This document shows positions 36,167-48,478 of a stretch of 64,000 bases of DNA, piece by piece; the stretch's first letter is position 1; each line of letters starts with the position of its first letter. Below the pieces are notes generated by a model. The model had not been told where the DNA came from and searched no databases. It saw only the letters and a program-made list of their open reading frames with translations. The stretch comes from Tubiluchus corallicola (lineage: Eukaryota > Priapulida > Priapulimorpha > Priapulimorphida > Tubiluchidae), in NCBI GenBank assembly GCA_030141605.1, contig JAQGDQ010000070.1, positions 618,001-682,000 on the forward strand, read 5' to 3'. The translations under genes were made by a program, and so were the position numbers.

Positions 36167-36361
36167 TTATTTGTTTATTTGTTTGACCCTGTGACAAACA
36201 TTCATTTTCCTGACAGCCCGTTCAATGGCGTTTATTCGTTCACTTTCCTTAAATCGTAAGTGCTGGTTGGGTAATTTATGTGTGCGAAAGTTAGTTTGTT
36301 TTTGATACAGTTCAGCATCCTGCAATCCAAAATCCTTTTTCAGTAAATAGCAGAACCGCAT
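36167..36361 (-). CDS. possible exon or small ORF, 64 codons, unknown
   Basis: The frame starts MRFCYLLKKDFGLQDAELYQ and contains RTHKLPNQHLRF and ESERINAIERAVRKM, ending at TAA. It has balanced charged residues and is not low-complexity, unlike most frames nearby. It could be an exon: TTTGGATTGCAG before GATGCTGAA is an acceptor-like site. I recognise no family. The position of any partner exon is unknown. Confidence 0.3.
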   Translation of the reverse strand: MRFCYLLKKDFGLQDAELYQKQTNFRTHKLPNQHLRFKESERINAIERAVRKMNVCHRVKQINK

Positions 36362-37359
36362 CTTGGGTAGTATATTAAAAAACTTTTCAAAATGAGATAA
36401 TGAATCTAACCTTTAGAGAGGTGTCTAAACTGCATTCGGACGTGCATATATCTTCCTACAGATAGAAAGAAACGGGTTTATTTGTTTTTTATTTGCTCGT
36501 AATTTGTTTGTTTTTTGTTAGTTTGTTTGTGTGTTTGTCTGTATGCTTGTTTCTTTGTCTTCTTGCATATTTGTTCGATTCCGGACTGCCGGATATCTTT
36601 ACCTAGCTTCGCAATGGTTCAAAGTTATAGAATAGTCACTATTATACACTGTACATTTCAAAAATAATGGTCATGTGATTGCAATTTATTTAGTTCTATT
36701 TTATTTCCACGCATTGTCACTACAACTTCTCGGTGATTTCTGGATGGATTTATTTCTTGCGTCAGCGCTCGGCTCTAGATGCAACCGAATCATTTGTTGC
36801 ATTACTTATTCATGGCTTTCACTAAGCCATGCTGACGTAGTTTTCAATTATAAATTATTAAAGAAGCCAGAATACAAAATCATTACAGATCGCCAGATAC
36901 AGCGAATAGTAATATTTGTGCCTGACAAATGTCGTTGAGAAAGCAATATTGCAAAAGTTTGCCAACAGTCCGAAGTTGAACATGTAGTCGCTCAGTTCCG
37001 AGTTTGGGTCAGCTGCAGAGCTGGGGCATCTTCAACCTTCTTTCCTTGACTGCCATCACTTTTCCTCATCATAATCATCACCATTACCATCATCGTGATG
37101 ACGATAATTTGCAGACCGTTGCTAAATCTACCAACTAATTCGTGTTGTTGATATAAGCTTTTAGAACTGAAAATTCATATGGTGCAATAAACCAACTGAA
37201 TATATAACCAACTTACTGCAAATTGCAGCAATATATCAGGGTAAGATGCAATTTTCAATAATAAATAATTTAACTTCTGTATAATTTAAAAACCTGCGCA
37301 ACTAATGGTTCGCCTTACGAAAAGAACATGAACGATTCTTGCACGTATTAAAGGGGAAG

Positions 37360-38240
37360 GAAAGGGCATTTTAACACATGTCCCCAAAACAACTTTCTTT
37401 GTATTACTTACATAAGGTTATACAAAGTTGCGCCCATCTGTTTAATAAGATTTATGGAACTGAAAAATAAATTCTTAATAATTTAAAATGTTCGCCTCAA
37501 CTGGTGAAACGTCACTGTTTCACTGTCCCACTACTGGCTCACAAAAAACAGATTGTAATGACGACGAAATGCCATTTATTTTCACTCCACCTCTACATTA
37601 TAATGGTCGATAAATTGCGAATGGATGAATACATGCGTCGGCATGTTATGGTTCCGTGGTTCAGTAGCACGCGGACAGGTGTGTTTCATTATCTGAGCTA
37701 TTCCGTAATCCAGAATGAAAGATGTAGAACAAGTATGCTGACAAGCTTAACGTCAATTTCTGGAACAAACTCTGGCATTTTACGTGTATTTTAACGATCG
37801 GCGTTGTTAGTACCATTACCGACGGTTCAGCATTATTGATAAAATAAGTTAAGATCTGTATTCAAACTCGATAGCTAGAATGAGCCATGGCTCCATTACC
37901 TCCAGGTCGAATGTACTAAGAGCATACAAAATATAAATAAACATAAATAGTGATACTGTATATTAATTTTATATACTAGATAAAGTAATTAATACATTCG
38001 CGTAGTTGATCAAGTGTGCGTTACGACTGCTCTGATTATTTTTTTGTTTTGAACTTTACGCAGTGTGTATTATATTAGCTTCAATTTCTTTCTCAACGAC
38101 CGACCGACTCACAACCAACACCTACCAGCGCAGAAGTTTAAATTTACAAGTTTGTACAGTTAATTTTTAATCTTTATTTACGAATTCTATTTTCTTGTTC
38201 TTTACGTACGTACACTGCAATATAACTTTCATGTTTTGTT
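37360..38240 (+). repeat. dispersed repeat family P, longest copy
   Basis: It starts AAAGGGGAAGGAAAGGGC and contains TATACAAAGTTG, AAATTCTTAATAATTTAAAATG, the GTCACTGTTTCACTGTCCC block, GACTGCTCTGATTATTTT and AGTTTAAATTTACAAG. Blocks recur in order at 17.64-18.17 kb and inverted at 29.8 and 41.9 kb. It may be a composite insertion; ends not resolved. Confidence 0.5.
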
Positions 38241-38310
38241 CATAACTGGAGGTCTCTTTTATTGTACAAACACAATGTGCGAAAAGAAATCATAGACAAA
38301 TCGTGACTGC

Positions 38311-38322
38311 CCCCCCCCCCCC
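38311..38322. repeat. poly-C run
   Basis: About 14 consecutive C at 38309-38322, followed by AGTTTTGCACCCCC. Confidence 0.9.
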
Positions 38323-38521
38323 AGTTTTGCACCCCCTGCATATATGTGGTTTTTAACTTGACAAAAAATCCCAAGTAAACTTCTCAAAGCAGCTAAATCA
38401 GGTGAGGTGAATAGCCGAGTGTTCAGGTCTCAAGCCCCAACGTGAGGAAGCTTACCTTTCAATTGCTGGTGATATTATGTAGTGTCGAGATAGCATGACG
38501 TCGCAAGTAGATGGGTTTGGT

Positions 38522-38622
38522 TATAAAGAATTTGAATTTTTGCTTAATTATGTCTTGACAGTTTAATATATCCTAAATTAAACTGTCAAGACATAGTTAA
38601 ACAAAAATTCACATTCTTCATA
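38522..38622. repeat. 101-bp imperfect palindrome
   Basis: Left arm AAAGAATTTGAATTTTTGCT through TATGTCTTGACAGTTTAAT; right arm ATTAAACTGTCAAGACATA through AACAAAAATTCACATTCTT. The loop is about 12 bp. It may be a solo foldback element or two inverted insertions. No ORF. Confidence 0.85.
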
Positions 38623-39150
38623 TATTATATGTGTTAAATCATTCCAGGGCGTAATAAATAACAAATGAAAAAAGTTACATTGTACGTAAATACGAAAGGA
38701 AGACGAAAATAAGAGTAATAACACTGTGAATCAAGTTATGATAGATTCTACATTCCGCGACGCTTGTAAAACTGAAATTAAACTAAACTGTATGCGTTTT
38801 ATTCGACCCAGAGCAATAACTAATTGAAGCCGCATGTGTAAAAATCCTTCGATGTCGTTTCGTGTTCCATAAGCAGAGTTACGTTCACAAATCACAGTCC
38901 AGTTATTTAATGTTTGATATCTCTGGAAAACTTATCCGAAGAAAATGATGCTCTGTCTTCGGTTTCTAATGTGATAACAAGAGAGAGCTGAGTACCACAG
39001 AATTATTCTATAATGTCATTGGCTCAGGGGAATATAGGAAGGGAGGTACAATTGATAAAATAGCTGTAAGTTTTCTGAGGCCTTTGTGCGTCACACACCT
39101 ATATACATAAATATATATGTACATCCAATACAGATCCACTTGATAAATTT

Positions 39151-39276
39151 TTAAACTGCGCACTGCCACTGTTTTGCGATGTCGGCTTTTTTCTGACGTC
39201 TTTCTGAGAATTTAAGTTCTTTCCGGCGTAGTTCCTCCTCCATGGTGCTGATGACTCTGGAGACCAGCTCTTGCAT
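39151..39276 (-). CDS. possible coiled-coil exon, 41 codons, unknown
   Basis: The frame begins MQELVSRVISTMEEELRRKE and goes on with SERRQKKADIAKQW before a TAA. It is a dense Glu/Lys/Arg helix of the coiled-coil kind in a block less AT-rich than its flanks. An in-frame stop lies shortly upstream and no strong acceptor is visible, so it is either a tiny ORF or a terminal exon of an unseen gene. A possible donor (GTGCGC) lies inside it near 39161. I recognise no family. Confidence 0.3.
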   Translation of the reverse strand: MQELVSRVISTMEEELRRKELKFSERRQKKADIAKQWQCAV

Positions 39277-39279
39277 GAA

Positions 39280-41205
39280 ACATGCATCCAATTATAACTA
39301 ACGTATTAAGGAACTACATAACCGCCGTATAACGCAGGGATGAGTGACCTGGCAGCTGCAGTACTGAATCCACTACTCACAGATCAAGGGCTGCCCGGTC
39401 TTAAATACTCCAAGAAACAACCACACATCAAAATACATTAACTACATTAATTGCAATGTAATAAACAAATGGTAATGAGCCGTGCGCAGGAGAGGGTAAA
39501 TCTCCTTTATCCCTTTAACAACGTATGTAATAAATATATATCATGCTATCATTAGTAGTTTTTTCCATTAGTAGTTTTGTCATATTATCTGGTATCTGAT
39601 AGGTGTACATAATTAACATCTAAAATGGAGAAGCCAAAATTGATTATTGATTCGTGATCATTCGTTGAGCGACTTCATCAAACTTTTGTTGTTTAGTTAC
39701 TGTTGTACTAGATGGACGAAACCTATATTCTAGTGTCATCATGAATGTTATCAGAAAAGTTTCAAGTTCGATGAAACTTCACAAGCTGTAGCTATATTAT
39801 ACATTGTTTTCAAACGCAAATACCATGAGCTTCACAACGACATACATAACCCGCCCATTATTGTCGCCCAGAGAGTTGATTACTGTGTTTCGTGACTGCA
39901 ACATTCTCCATCACATACGTTCTGATAGTAATTACACATTCTGACGTGATGCAAAATTCGATATTATTCATTTGCACCTAGCTAATTACGTTAGGGCAGG
40001 TAAGCGGCAAGGGAACTCCACGCATTTTCAGCGCACCTTTAATAAAAGCCCGCATATTATTCGCCGTTATGAGATTTTTACGTAATAGTCATTACAGCAA
40101 TAATAACGTTACGTTACTTACGTTGTTGTTGATAATTATAATTTATCTAAATAACGGGAGTATTACTAATTCAGTCAGCGACCACATTGCTTATTGTCAT
40201 CAATCATTGCCATTGGCAATTATCAAACATAAAAGGGGCGATCCATTTGAGTCTGCATACAGGAAGTCCCTTGTTTGCTAGGAGGACAGAAGCGGATGGC
40301 AGGATAATTTTGGGATCTAATAGTGAAGTTAAAATAAACTGGTAAAGCTAGTGAATGATTTGCTACTAGAGTCATTCCCTGTAAATTTTGTAAATTACAT
40401 GAATCGAATTTATGCAAGCTCCACAGAAAAGTTGTTTAGAGGTTGAGTGTGTAGTACAACCCAGTTTTGGTTTCCTTACACAACGGCTACGTAACAAGTA
40501 TCAAGATGATGGGGGTAGCTGCAAAGGTGAGTTAAATGTTCCTTACCCACAGTAATTCAAGTCAACTCAAATGCTAGAAAGAGATTATGTCCACTCTGTA
40601 TGTGAATTAATGAATAGTTGGAATAATTTTCTTGACTTTCTAACTTACTGTGTTTTTTTTATTTAATTCGGTTTTCTTACAAAGAGATACACTTAAATAA
40701 GTGCCCCGAGATTAGTTTAAGACTAGTCTCATTTATACCACTTATTTGTGTTTCCAGTTTAAATATCATCTGTCCAATGCGTCTCAACTAAGTCGTAAGA
40801 CTGACCATCTTTGTCCATCTAGAACTTACTTATTCAACGAGTCCAAATTGATGTCCCATGTCGACTCCTAACAGTTAGTGTACCGAATCATTATCATGAT
40901 CTTCCGAGTATTTACTTTCTAAATAATGTAAGATGTGCCTTTAAATTGCGTTCAAATCATCTACTCTGGGACTGTGATGCTGCTAATACATAGTTTGTGG
41001 CGTCATGAGACCGGCGACTGCTCTTGTACAATAATAATGCAATAATTTCATAAACGGCAAGTAATTTTAAATGGAAGACTAAGACGATAGTGATGAAAAA
41101 CGAAAAAGGCGGATATGTTTCTTGATTTGCTCATATATCATTTGTTCCAAATATATAGTTCATAGCTGATAAGAAGAGAAAGGGGGAGGGAAAGAGAGCA
41201 CGCGC
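39280..41205. other. AT-rich stretch, no supported gene
   Basis: Short open frames only (for example 40069-40281 and 40223-40417), with no family features or repeat structure that I can defend. Confidence 0.45.
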
Positions 41206-41206
41206 G

Positions 41207-41208
<2 letters not shown>

Positions 41209-41270
<62 letters not shown>

Positions 41271-41360
41271 GAACAAAAGAGAGAAAGAGAAAAGGAAAGG
41301 AAGAGAGAGAGAGAGAGCAGGAAGAGAGGGAGGGAGAGAGAAGGGGAAAGGATACGGATA
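41209..41360. repeat. (GT)n microsatellite followed by purine tract
   Basis: A pure GT run of about 55 bp (41209-41263) continues into a G/A-only strand to about 41360. The frames across it encode Thr-His or Ser-Leu repeats and are artefacts. Confidence 0.9.
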
Positions 41361-41879
41361 CTGAGGGAAAGAAACAAGTAGGAACATGAGAAAACGATAT
41401 AATTATCGTATGCCGTGAGTACATTTCCAATGATGCCCATAATATGGCCCACAATCCCATAATTCGTTCACCAAGAATTACACCAGCAAATTGTGGAAAG
41501 GGTGCTAAACTCACTGCTTTACAGAGGAGTGATGGGAAATTTAGACAACCACAATGTTTTCATCATATGCAACTGCAATATATGACTTGCAAATTTTTTG
41601 TAAATCTCAGGTTTTTTCATCAAGAGTTGGTTCACAAACAGGTAGTTAATTGCATATTGGGTCACACACAACCGTCACCCTTGTCATCGGGAGACGTTTT
41701 CCACATGCCCGTCTCAACTATTGTAGCCATCGAATCATCATCATTATCATTGTCTGGCTTATAAACGACCATAGGTGGGGTACTATCCCTTCGCTGCACG
41801 CTAAAGCAGTGTTAATGCGAACTGTTCATTTACAAAGAAGAAAACAGAATTTGTAAATGAGGATTCAAAATTCGCTTTG

Positions 41880-42250
41880 AAATTTTATGTTACCTAACCC
41901 TGCTTTAATGCGCACAGAGATTGCATTAACTAGTAACGCTGCATAAAGCTTGAAAGTTTAAACTTTCAGACATAGCTATTTTAAAAGAAAACGGGATAAA
42001 GTTCGAAAAACTAATCAGAGCATTTATAGCACACATTTTACTATAAGTAAGTATAAATTAATCATGTCAACAGGATTAATAATACTTTTTAATGTTGTTT
42101 GTTGCAAACTGAGATAATGAAACAGTGTCTTTTTACCAGCTGGGCGTGAACATTTTATGTTGTTAAGAATATTCTTTTTCATTTACATCTTCAAAGAGGT
42201 AAGCGTAACGCTAAGTAATATAACTTTTTATGGAAATTTGTTTGAGATTA
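41880..42250 (-). repeat. dispersed repeat family P, second inverted copy
   Basis: It aligns by eye with 29.8-30.26 kb through TTTGAAATTTTATGTTACCT, AAACTAATCAGAGCATTTA, GTAACGCTAAGTAATATAAC and ATGGAAA. Confidence 0.6.
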
Positions 42251-42959
42251 AAATGTTCTTTCCTTACGCTTTAATTCTTCCACATTTACACTAGCAAAAG
42301 TAGTTCAGATCATGACCAGTCTATTCTGAATTTCTAGAGTTTATCTGGGTTAAGAACCTTGTTCGGACTAAAACGTCCATAAAAATACCCGTTTAAAGAT
42401 TTCCCTTGGTTGTCTCTTTTCAAAGTATACACCCTCGCAAGGTTATTTATTGCACGCACCATAAAACGCATTCGCGTTCCGTGACGCATGCACCATGTCT
42501 CGTGCGGTTGCACGTTATCGGCTGCAATACTGTATTGTGCGTGTTAACACTAACGAAATGTACACGCAATAATTCGATCAGGGAAACTAAGGGAAAAATT
42601 TCACTTCCAAGATTGTAATTGTTCTTGGAATAACAGTCATGGACATTAGAAAGTCGATATTTAGCAATGTACGTTTTGCCCTAAAGATAATAGGGCAATA
42701 TGTGTTCATAAAATTACTGGATTTCTCCCTTATCCGTACAACCAACAAAATAAACCTACTGAAAACTACGTAAACCACCGATTTCAATTCTAACGAAGAA
42801 ATTCAAACAGGTGAAATAAAAATCTAGTTTTAGCTTATGACTGAACCGTTTAGCATAAAACTGAGGATCCTCAGGTATATGTGTTATTTTTTTATTTTGG
42901 CTGTTGATTCTCCAACACTGACTTTCTATGTCTGATGTTTTAAATTTCTATTAAAATCA

Positions 42960-43090
42960 CTAGCATTTGTTTCCTCATCGTCGTCTTACTCTTCCTCTTT
43001 CTATCTCTCTTCTGTTTCACTCGCTGACTCACTCAACTCACTTTCTCTCTTCTCCTCTTTTTTCGATTTCTTTCTTTCTCCCGACCCGTG
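42960..43090. repeat. pyrimidine-rich tract
   Basis: C/T-rich strand of mixed CTCT and TTTCT units, without coding signal. Confidence 0.6.
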
Positions 43091-43254
43091 CGTCATTGCA
43101 GTTGCAGTCGCATTACAGGTGAATTTTGCATAGTTTGCTGCTACGTGAAGAACAATTAAAGTTATTTTAGAATTACTTTCAGAAAACAGAGAGATGCAGA
43201 ACTATAAAAAACGACAATCACGCCATATGCAACTGGATATACAAGGGTATAGGT

Positions 43255-43512
43255 CTTGCGAATGTAGTTAAAAATGGCACAGGACAAAATGACACAAATG
43301 AAAAAGTAGGTAAAATTGGCACAGGTAAAATAACACAGGAAAAAATGGCACACTTAGTAAAATGTGTTTGTAGGGTTAAAGGATTACAGTGGGTGATAAT
43401 GGTTTTGGTTATTTTTACCTTTGTCAAGAAAATTACATGTTGACCCCAAGATATTAACAAATCTGAGGGGGAGAGAGAGAGCTAGCGGGAGAGGGAAGGA
43501 GAATGAGAAAGA

Positions 43513-43556
<44 letters not shown>

Positions 43557-44065
43557 GTGAGAGAGAGAGAGAGAAAGACAGGGGAAACACAGGAAAATTA
43601 GGCGCAGAGAGAGAGAAAGAGACAGAAAAAGAAGGAGAGAGGGAAAGGATGAGAGGTTGTAGGAAGGGAGGGAGGCAAAGAGGGAGAAGCAAACAGAGAA
43701 GGACAAATCGAAGGCGTTATCCTACTAAAATAGCAGATTTAGCACTTGAAAACGTAATCGTAATTTTTCTGTCCAAAGATCTTTCTGGGAAATGTTTTTT
43801 CCGTGAAATGAGCTTTCTAGGAAAAATATTATCTGGGAAACAAGTTTTCTGGGAAAAAAATGTTGGCAAATTTTTTTCTGGGAAGTTTTTTTCTAGTAAG
43901 TGGTTTTTCTGTGAAAAACGTTTTCTGAGAAACACTTTTTCTGGGAAATGGACAAAAACCTTTTTCCTGCGCCATTTTTATCGTGCTATTTTTTCCAGGG
44001 CTATTTTTACCTACTCATCCATTTGACACATTTTTTTCTGTGCCATTTTTACCGTGTACCAGGTC
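43255..44065. repeat. compound degenerate array with inverted GCCATTTTTACC arms
   Basis: Left arm 43265-43360 carries reverse units (GGTAAAATTGGCACAGG, AAAAATGGCACA). The centre has a purine microsatellite (43467-43710) and, at 43770-43955, about ten units of 18-22 bp around TTTTTCTGGGAAAnnnn (TTTCTGGGAAATG, TATCTGGGAAACAAG, TTTCTGGGAAGT). The right arm 43965-44065 has forward units (CGCCATTTTTATCGTG, TGTGCCATTTTTACCGTG). The long open frame over it (43421-44026, +) is repeat-encoded. Confidence 0.75.
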
Positions 44066-44120
44066 AGGCAGTAATCCCATGCCTACCTAAGTATGCTTCG
44101 TCTGAAAAATTCATACATAT

Positions 44121-44231
<111 letters not shown>

Positions 44232-47187
44232 AAATTAACGCCAGACATAAATGAAAAACGAAAAATTTATAACAAAAACAGTTGAAACTGCGTAATTATT
44301 TCACTACGCTTTCTGACTTTCGTTTCGATATTCACTTTGCGACATATAATCACAATTGTCAAAAATCCAATTTAATTACAATTTGCTTGAATCCGTTTGG
44401 GAATTTCGCTGTTAGATGAAGAGCTCAGCTGTCTGCAGGTCATTAGTTCTGGATGGCTACTCAAAGGCTTCTCTTGTAGGATTTTAATGTGCTCATCCAC
44501 GGTACAGTGTCACTGTGCAGATTGCACACTGCATTATGGTCTGTACTTTGAGGAAGCCCAACAGCTTTGTTTCACAATTCGACAAAAATTTATTAATAAA
44601 AATACAGACTTCTATTATCACCACATTTTACAAAACAGTTCTTTGGGGTGCAGACATGTACCAGTTCGCAGTTTTTGCTGTTGTTGCTGTCGCTGTCGTT
44701 GTCGTTGTCGTCGTTGTTATTGTTGCTGTTGCTGTTATAATGTCTATAAAATGTTTCAAGACATGTTATGTCTTTAGGTTCCGCGGCTATACCGTAGTTA
44801 ATAAATAATAGGCTATTGAAGTAGTTTTTTAAGTAGTTTTTTTCTTTAATTTGTTGTTTATGTCTTTATGATATGAACTACGACATGGCCGCTGAACATA
44901 AAGTTTATGTTTATATTTTACTACAGTTTATTAAACGTTTTTAACGTACACGTATTAACATGCATACACAGTGAGCCGTTGTGGTAATTAAAATCTTTTC
45001 TTCCGCGATTTCCGCGCAATTTAAATGTTAATTACTCTTCACTTTAATTACTTTACACTTACCGTTTGAAGTGCTAGATAGATTGATTTTGGAGTCAGAG
45101 CTGAAAGGTGTGTGTAATGCCGTGAATGTTACCTAATGCAGATAGAAGTGAACATCTTGAATGCCGAACAAATGAACGCAGACCAAACGAACACCGCGAC
45201 CATACACAGCATACAAATAGTATTTCGACTTATCACTGTAAATTGAGTTTCACTGTACGTTTTTTTGTGTGCCCAGTTAGCATTTAAACCATATATCGAA
45301 TTTTATGCTAGGATAGGTGTAATTTAATTTGTTTTAATTAAATGTCAATAATTCGTCTGTTTTATGTTTCAGTGGGTTCCTTCGTTTTTTCAGGTATTTT
45401 TCTTTTCAGTTACTGCTTCAATTAGCCTAATGACTAGCATTAATTCTGTGTTTCTTGCAAAATAAACTGTTTAACAATCATTCTTGCTTTTTGCAAAGTG
45501 TAATCTATAAAAATGGCAAGAATTAAACTGAAGACATAGAGGAACTCATGGCCGTACTGGGCTGAGCACAACTGATATCGTTTGTGTTCGCAAACGCATT
45601 TACTTAGAAGTTCGTGGTAATTTTTGTTATTACATGTGAGATAATTCATTGTAATTATAATTGTAATAGCTGTTAAAAGTTTACATGCTATACTCAGCAA
45701 GAAATACACTATAATGCTTTGGTCATACAAATCCTAATGTTAGTTTTTGTACTGCTTTGCACACTTTGCGGACTGCACCCACTTCAGGCGGTTAACTCAT
45801 AGTCAACTATTTCTTAAAACCGGCTTAAACGTACCTGAACTCAGTTTTTGGTAGCGTCAAAAAATCTTGCCTGTCATGTCTTCAATCATCCTTTTGTCAT
45901 AATGCAATGCAATGATTTGATGTTGATGTTATTGCTCTAAATAATTAATTTTGCAATAAATCCTTACTCTTAGAGTGTAAAATAACTAGTTAAAACTAAG
46001 AATCCAAGCACTGAGACGTGTGAGTAAACTAGCTCAATGTGAATGGGCTACCGTGGAACTTGGATTGATTATTGCTTTTAAACTTATTATCAATCGCATG
46101 ATGAGCGGAAAGTTGGTTTAACGCAAACAGAATCTACTGGGTTAAAATCTGTACGCTTTCCGATGGCTTTTCGGTAAGTGAATGGCTTATCAGATTTGAG
46201 ACGGGTTGTCATTCTTTTGTCATGTCAGGCAAGATTTTTTTACCCTACCCAAATTGAATTTTCAGGTAAGTTTAAACCGTAAGAAATAGTCCGGTTACGA
46301 GCAAACCACCTCAATGTTGAATTTAGACAGGAGTGGCGCGTGGCAGTTGCAATGTGGCGGCACTTAGGTACGGCTATTTCACTGCCAAGTGCCAGCTCTG
46401 TAAATGTGTGTTCATAGTTTAGAGTAAAGTTGTCTAGTCGCAATATGTCTCACATGTAGTATGCACTGTGCATTTTGCGCTAGTTCCTGTTAATTCAACA
46501 AAAAAATTCAGTAGATGCCGTCACTGGTGCTATAATAGTGCTGATAATGATAACCGTGTAAAAGTGGCGGTATTTTTTGACAAGAAGAACGAAGTATTAT
46601 AAAGGTGCCTTTCAAATATTGGCTTCTGTATAACCATGAATGTTGTAGCAAGGTGTCTCATAGAATGTTCTGACAACCTTTGTAGAGACCTGCAATTTCA
46701 GTTTATGACTCGTCTTAGTTTAGACGCAGTGCAGTGTTTTTCCTGACACCCCACCACGCTGTTACGTCACGCACACATCCACCCACTAGTAAGTGTACTC
46801 CCTGCCTCTTAGAATGTTACCTCCTGCGTTTGTGGCTTAAGATAATGCATGACTATATAGATACAGAAAAACGTAGATTGTATAAGTGTAAATCAAGCTT
46901 AAATAAATGTGCAGCTGTAGTAAGCACATTATCATAAATTATGTGAAAAATAATTTGTGAATTGCTTGTGTAGTTGCTGTGAGTCTCATAAACTGTGGCT
47001 TTAACGATAATAATAATAGTAGTGCTGTCGAGTTGTACAAATGGAAATAATATTTTATTTATCGTACAAAATTATAATTTTTGCTTTCTGATTTGTCATA
47101 GTTGTTTTTTAATTGTTCTCTGCGGTTCCGTAGTGCGATGAGTATACAGAGTTTTTGAACGTTGAGCAATAAAAAGAGCCCATGCTG
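44232..47187. other. AT-rich stretch, no supported gene
   Basis: A short (GTTGTC)n-like tract lies at about 44680-44740. Other frames are short and unrecognised. I see no RNA gene or intact element. Confidence 0.45.
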
Positions 47188-47552
47188 TTGCTGTTGCCGA
47201 TTATCACATAGGCTAGTATAGGCTGCAGCCTAGGGCCCTCAAGCTTTGGTAACATTTGGTGAAAAAAATCTGTTTTTCACAAAGATTGTGTTGAAACACG
47301 TACTAATTTGGTTTGTATTAAATGGTAAAATAATGGTATTTCTTAAAGAACGTTTTTATTGGCAAACAAGAGATAGCTATTATAGTTTATTTAAAAAACT
47401 TGCAATAAGTTTACTTCAAGATATGTAAATGACGCTAAAATATATCAAGAGTGAAAAATATTCAGGAGTCAAGAGGGGTGCGGAGGAGTTAAAGTGTAGC
47501 TCCGTCTGAGTGGGACCCCATAATTTTTACCTCGGGGTCATAATGTCTAATC
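47188..47552. mobile_element. possible hAT-like MITE remnant
   Basis: The left side has GCAGCCTAGGGCCCTCAAGC and the right side GGGACCCCATAAT then GTCATAATGTCTAATCCACCC. These resemble the GGGCCC- and GGATTAGAC-bearing arms of hAT MITEs elsewhere in the window. No target duplication is identified, so ends are approximate. Confidence 0.25.
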
Positions 47553-48478
47553 CACCCATGAGCGCAGTGGTACAAATACTAATAAGGCTCAACTGTCATT
47601 ATATTTAGACGTAAATTGAAATAGTTGTTCCACTGTGAGTGAGTGTGAACTTGGTACAAGTTTGAGGTGATACGTAATACTTAATAAATACGAATTGTGC
47701 TAACAAACTATTACTGTTCGAAGTCTAAAAGAGTGTAGGAAAAGTGTGGACATTTGTATAACGTAAGTGTAAACACCGAAACATGTGTGTGTTTAACCTT
47801 CTTCGGTACTTCTAAAAATCCAGGCTTGGCGACCATTACCTTGGTGAACCTGCAAAGTGGATGTCTAAGATACATGAGGTAACTGACTGTTGAGCTTTAC
47901 AGGAATATTCCTGTGTTATGACATGAAGTAAATTGAGCTGGTGAAACATCTAGGCTTGCTTGGTATTATGCAGGTGCTGCAGGCATTTTCTACATTTATT
48001 CACTTTGTCGAACCACTGCATACCTTCTAATTCCAAAGTGGTTCTTGACATGGATATTGATTAGTTCAGTAATTAGCTCACTCTATCTGTTTGCGTAAAT
48101 GTGTTTAATTAAACAGAGCTATCAATATTTGTACACTGTGTTGTAACAACATCGAGCACATCATATCCTAAAAACAGTCGCCTGGGAAACATACTCAGCA
48201 ACATCAACACCGGGATGCTGCAGCTGATAATCAATAGAATGAGGAAATATTCTGTACAACATTTTACACGGTGCAGTTCAGGTGAAACCACTCGCTCGAA
48301 ATATTAATGCCTTACTTGTTATCTTTATACATGTACATCGATAGGCACTTTAAATGAGTCATGTAATTTCTTCTTGTTCCATTTATCTATCCTACAAGGA
48401 TATTTTTTAATAAACAACGTTTAATAAAAAAATTAGTTTTGCACCTCGAACTTAATCTGTAGTTTCCGTAAAAACGAG

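Noticed and set aside
38395-38470. TAGCCGAGTG resembling a tRNA A box
   Set aside because: No B box at the right distance and no cloverleaf stems.
41131-41514. Three overlapping - strand frames of 75-127 codons
   Set aside because: All depend on the GT microsatellite and purine tract (Thr-His and Ser-Leu repeats).
43421-44026. 201-codon Arg/Glu-rich frame
   Set aside because: It is the translation of a GA microsatellite and the TTTCTGGGAAA array. The opposite strand is also open as Ser-Leu repeats.
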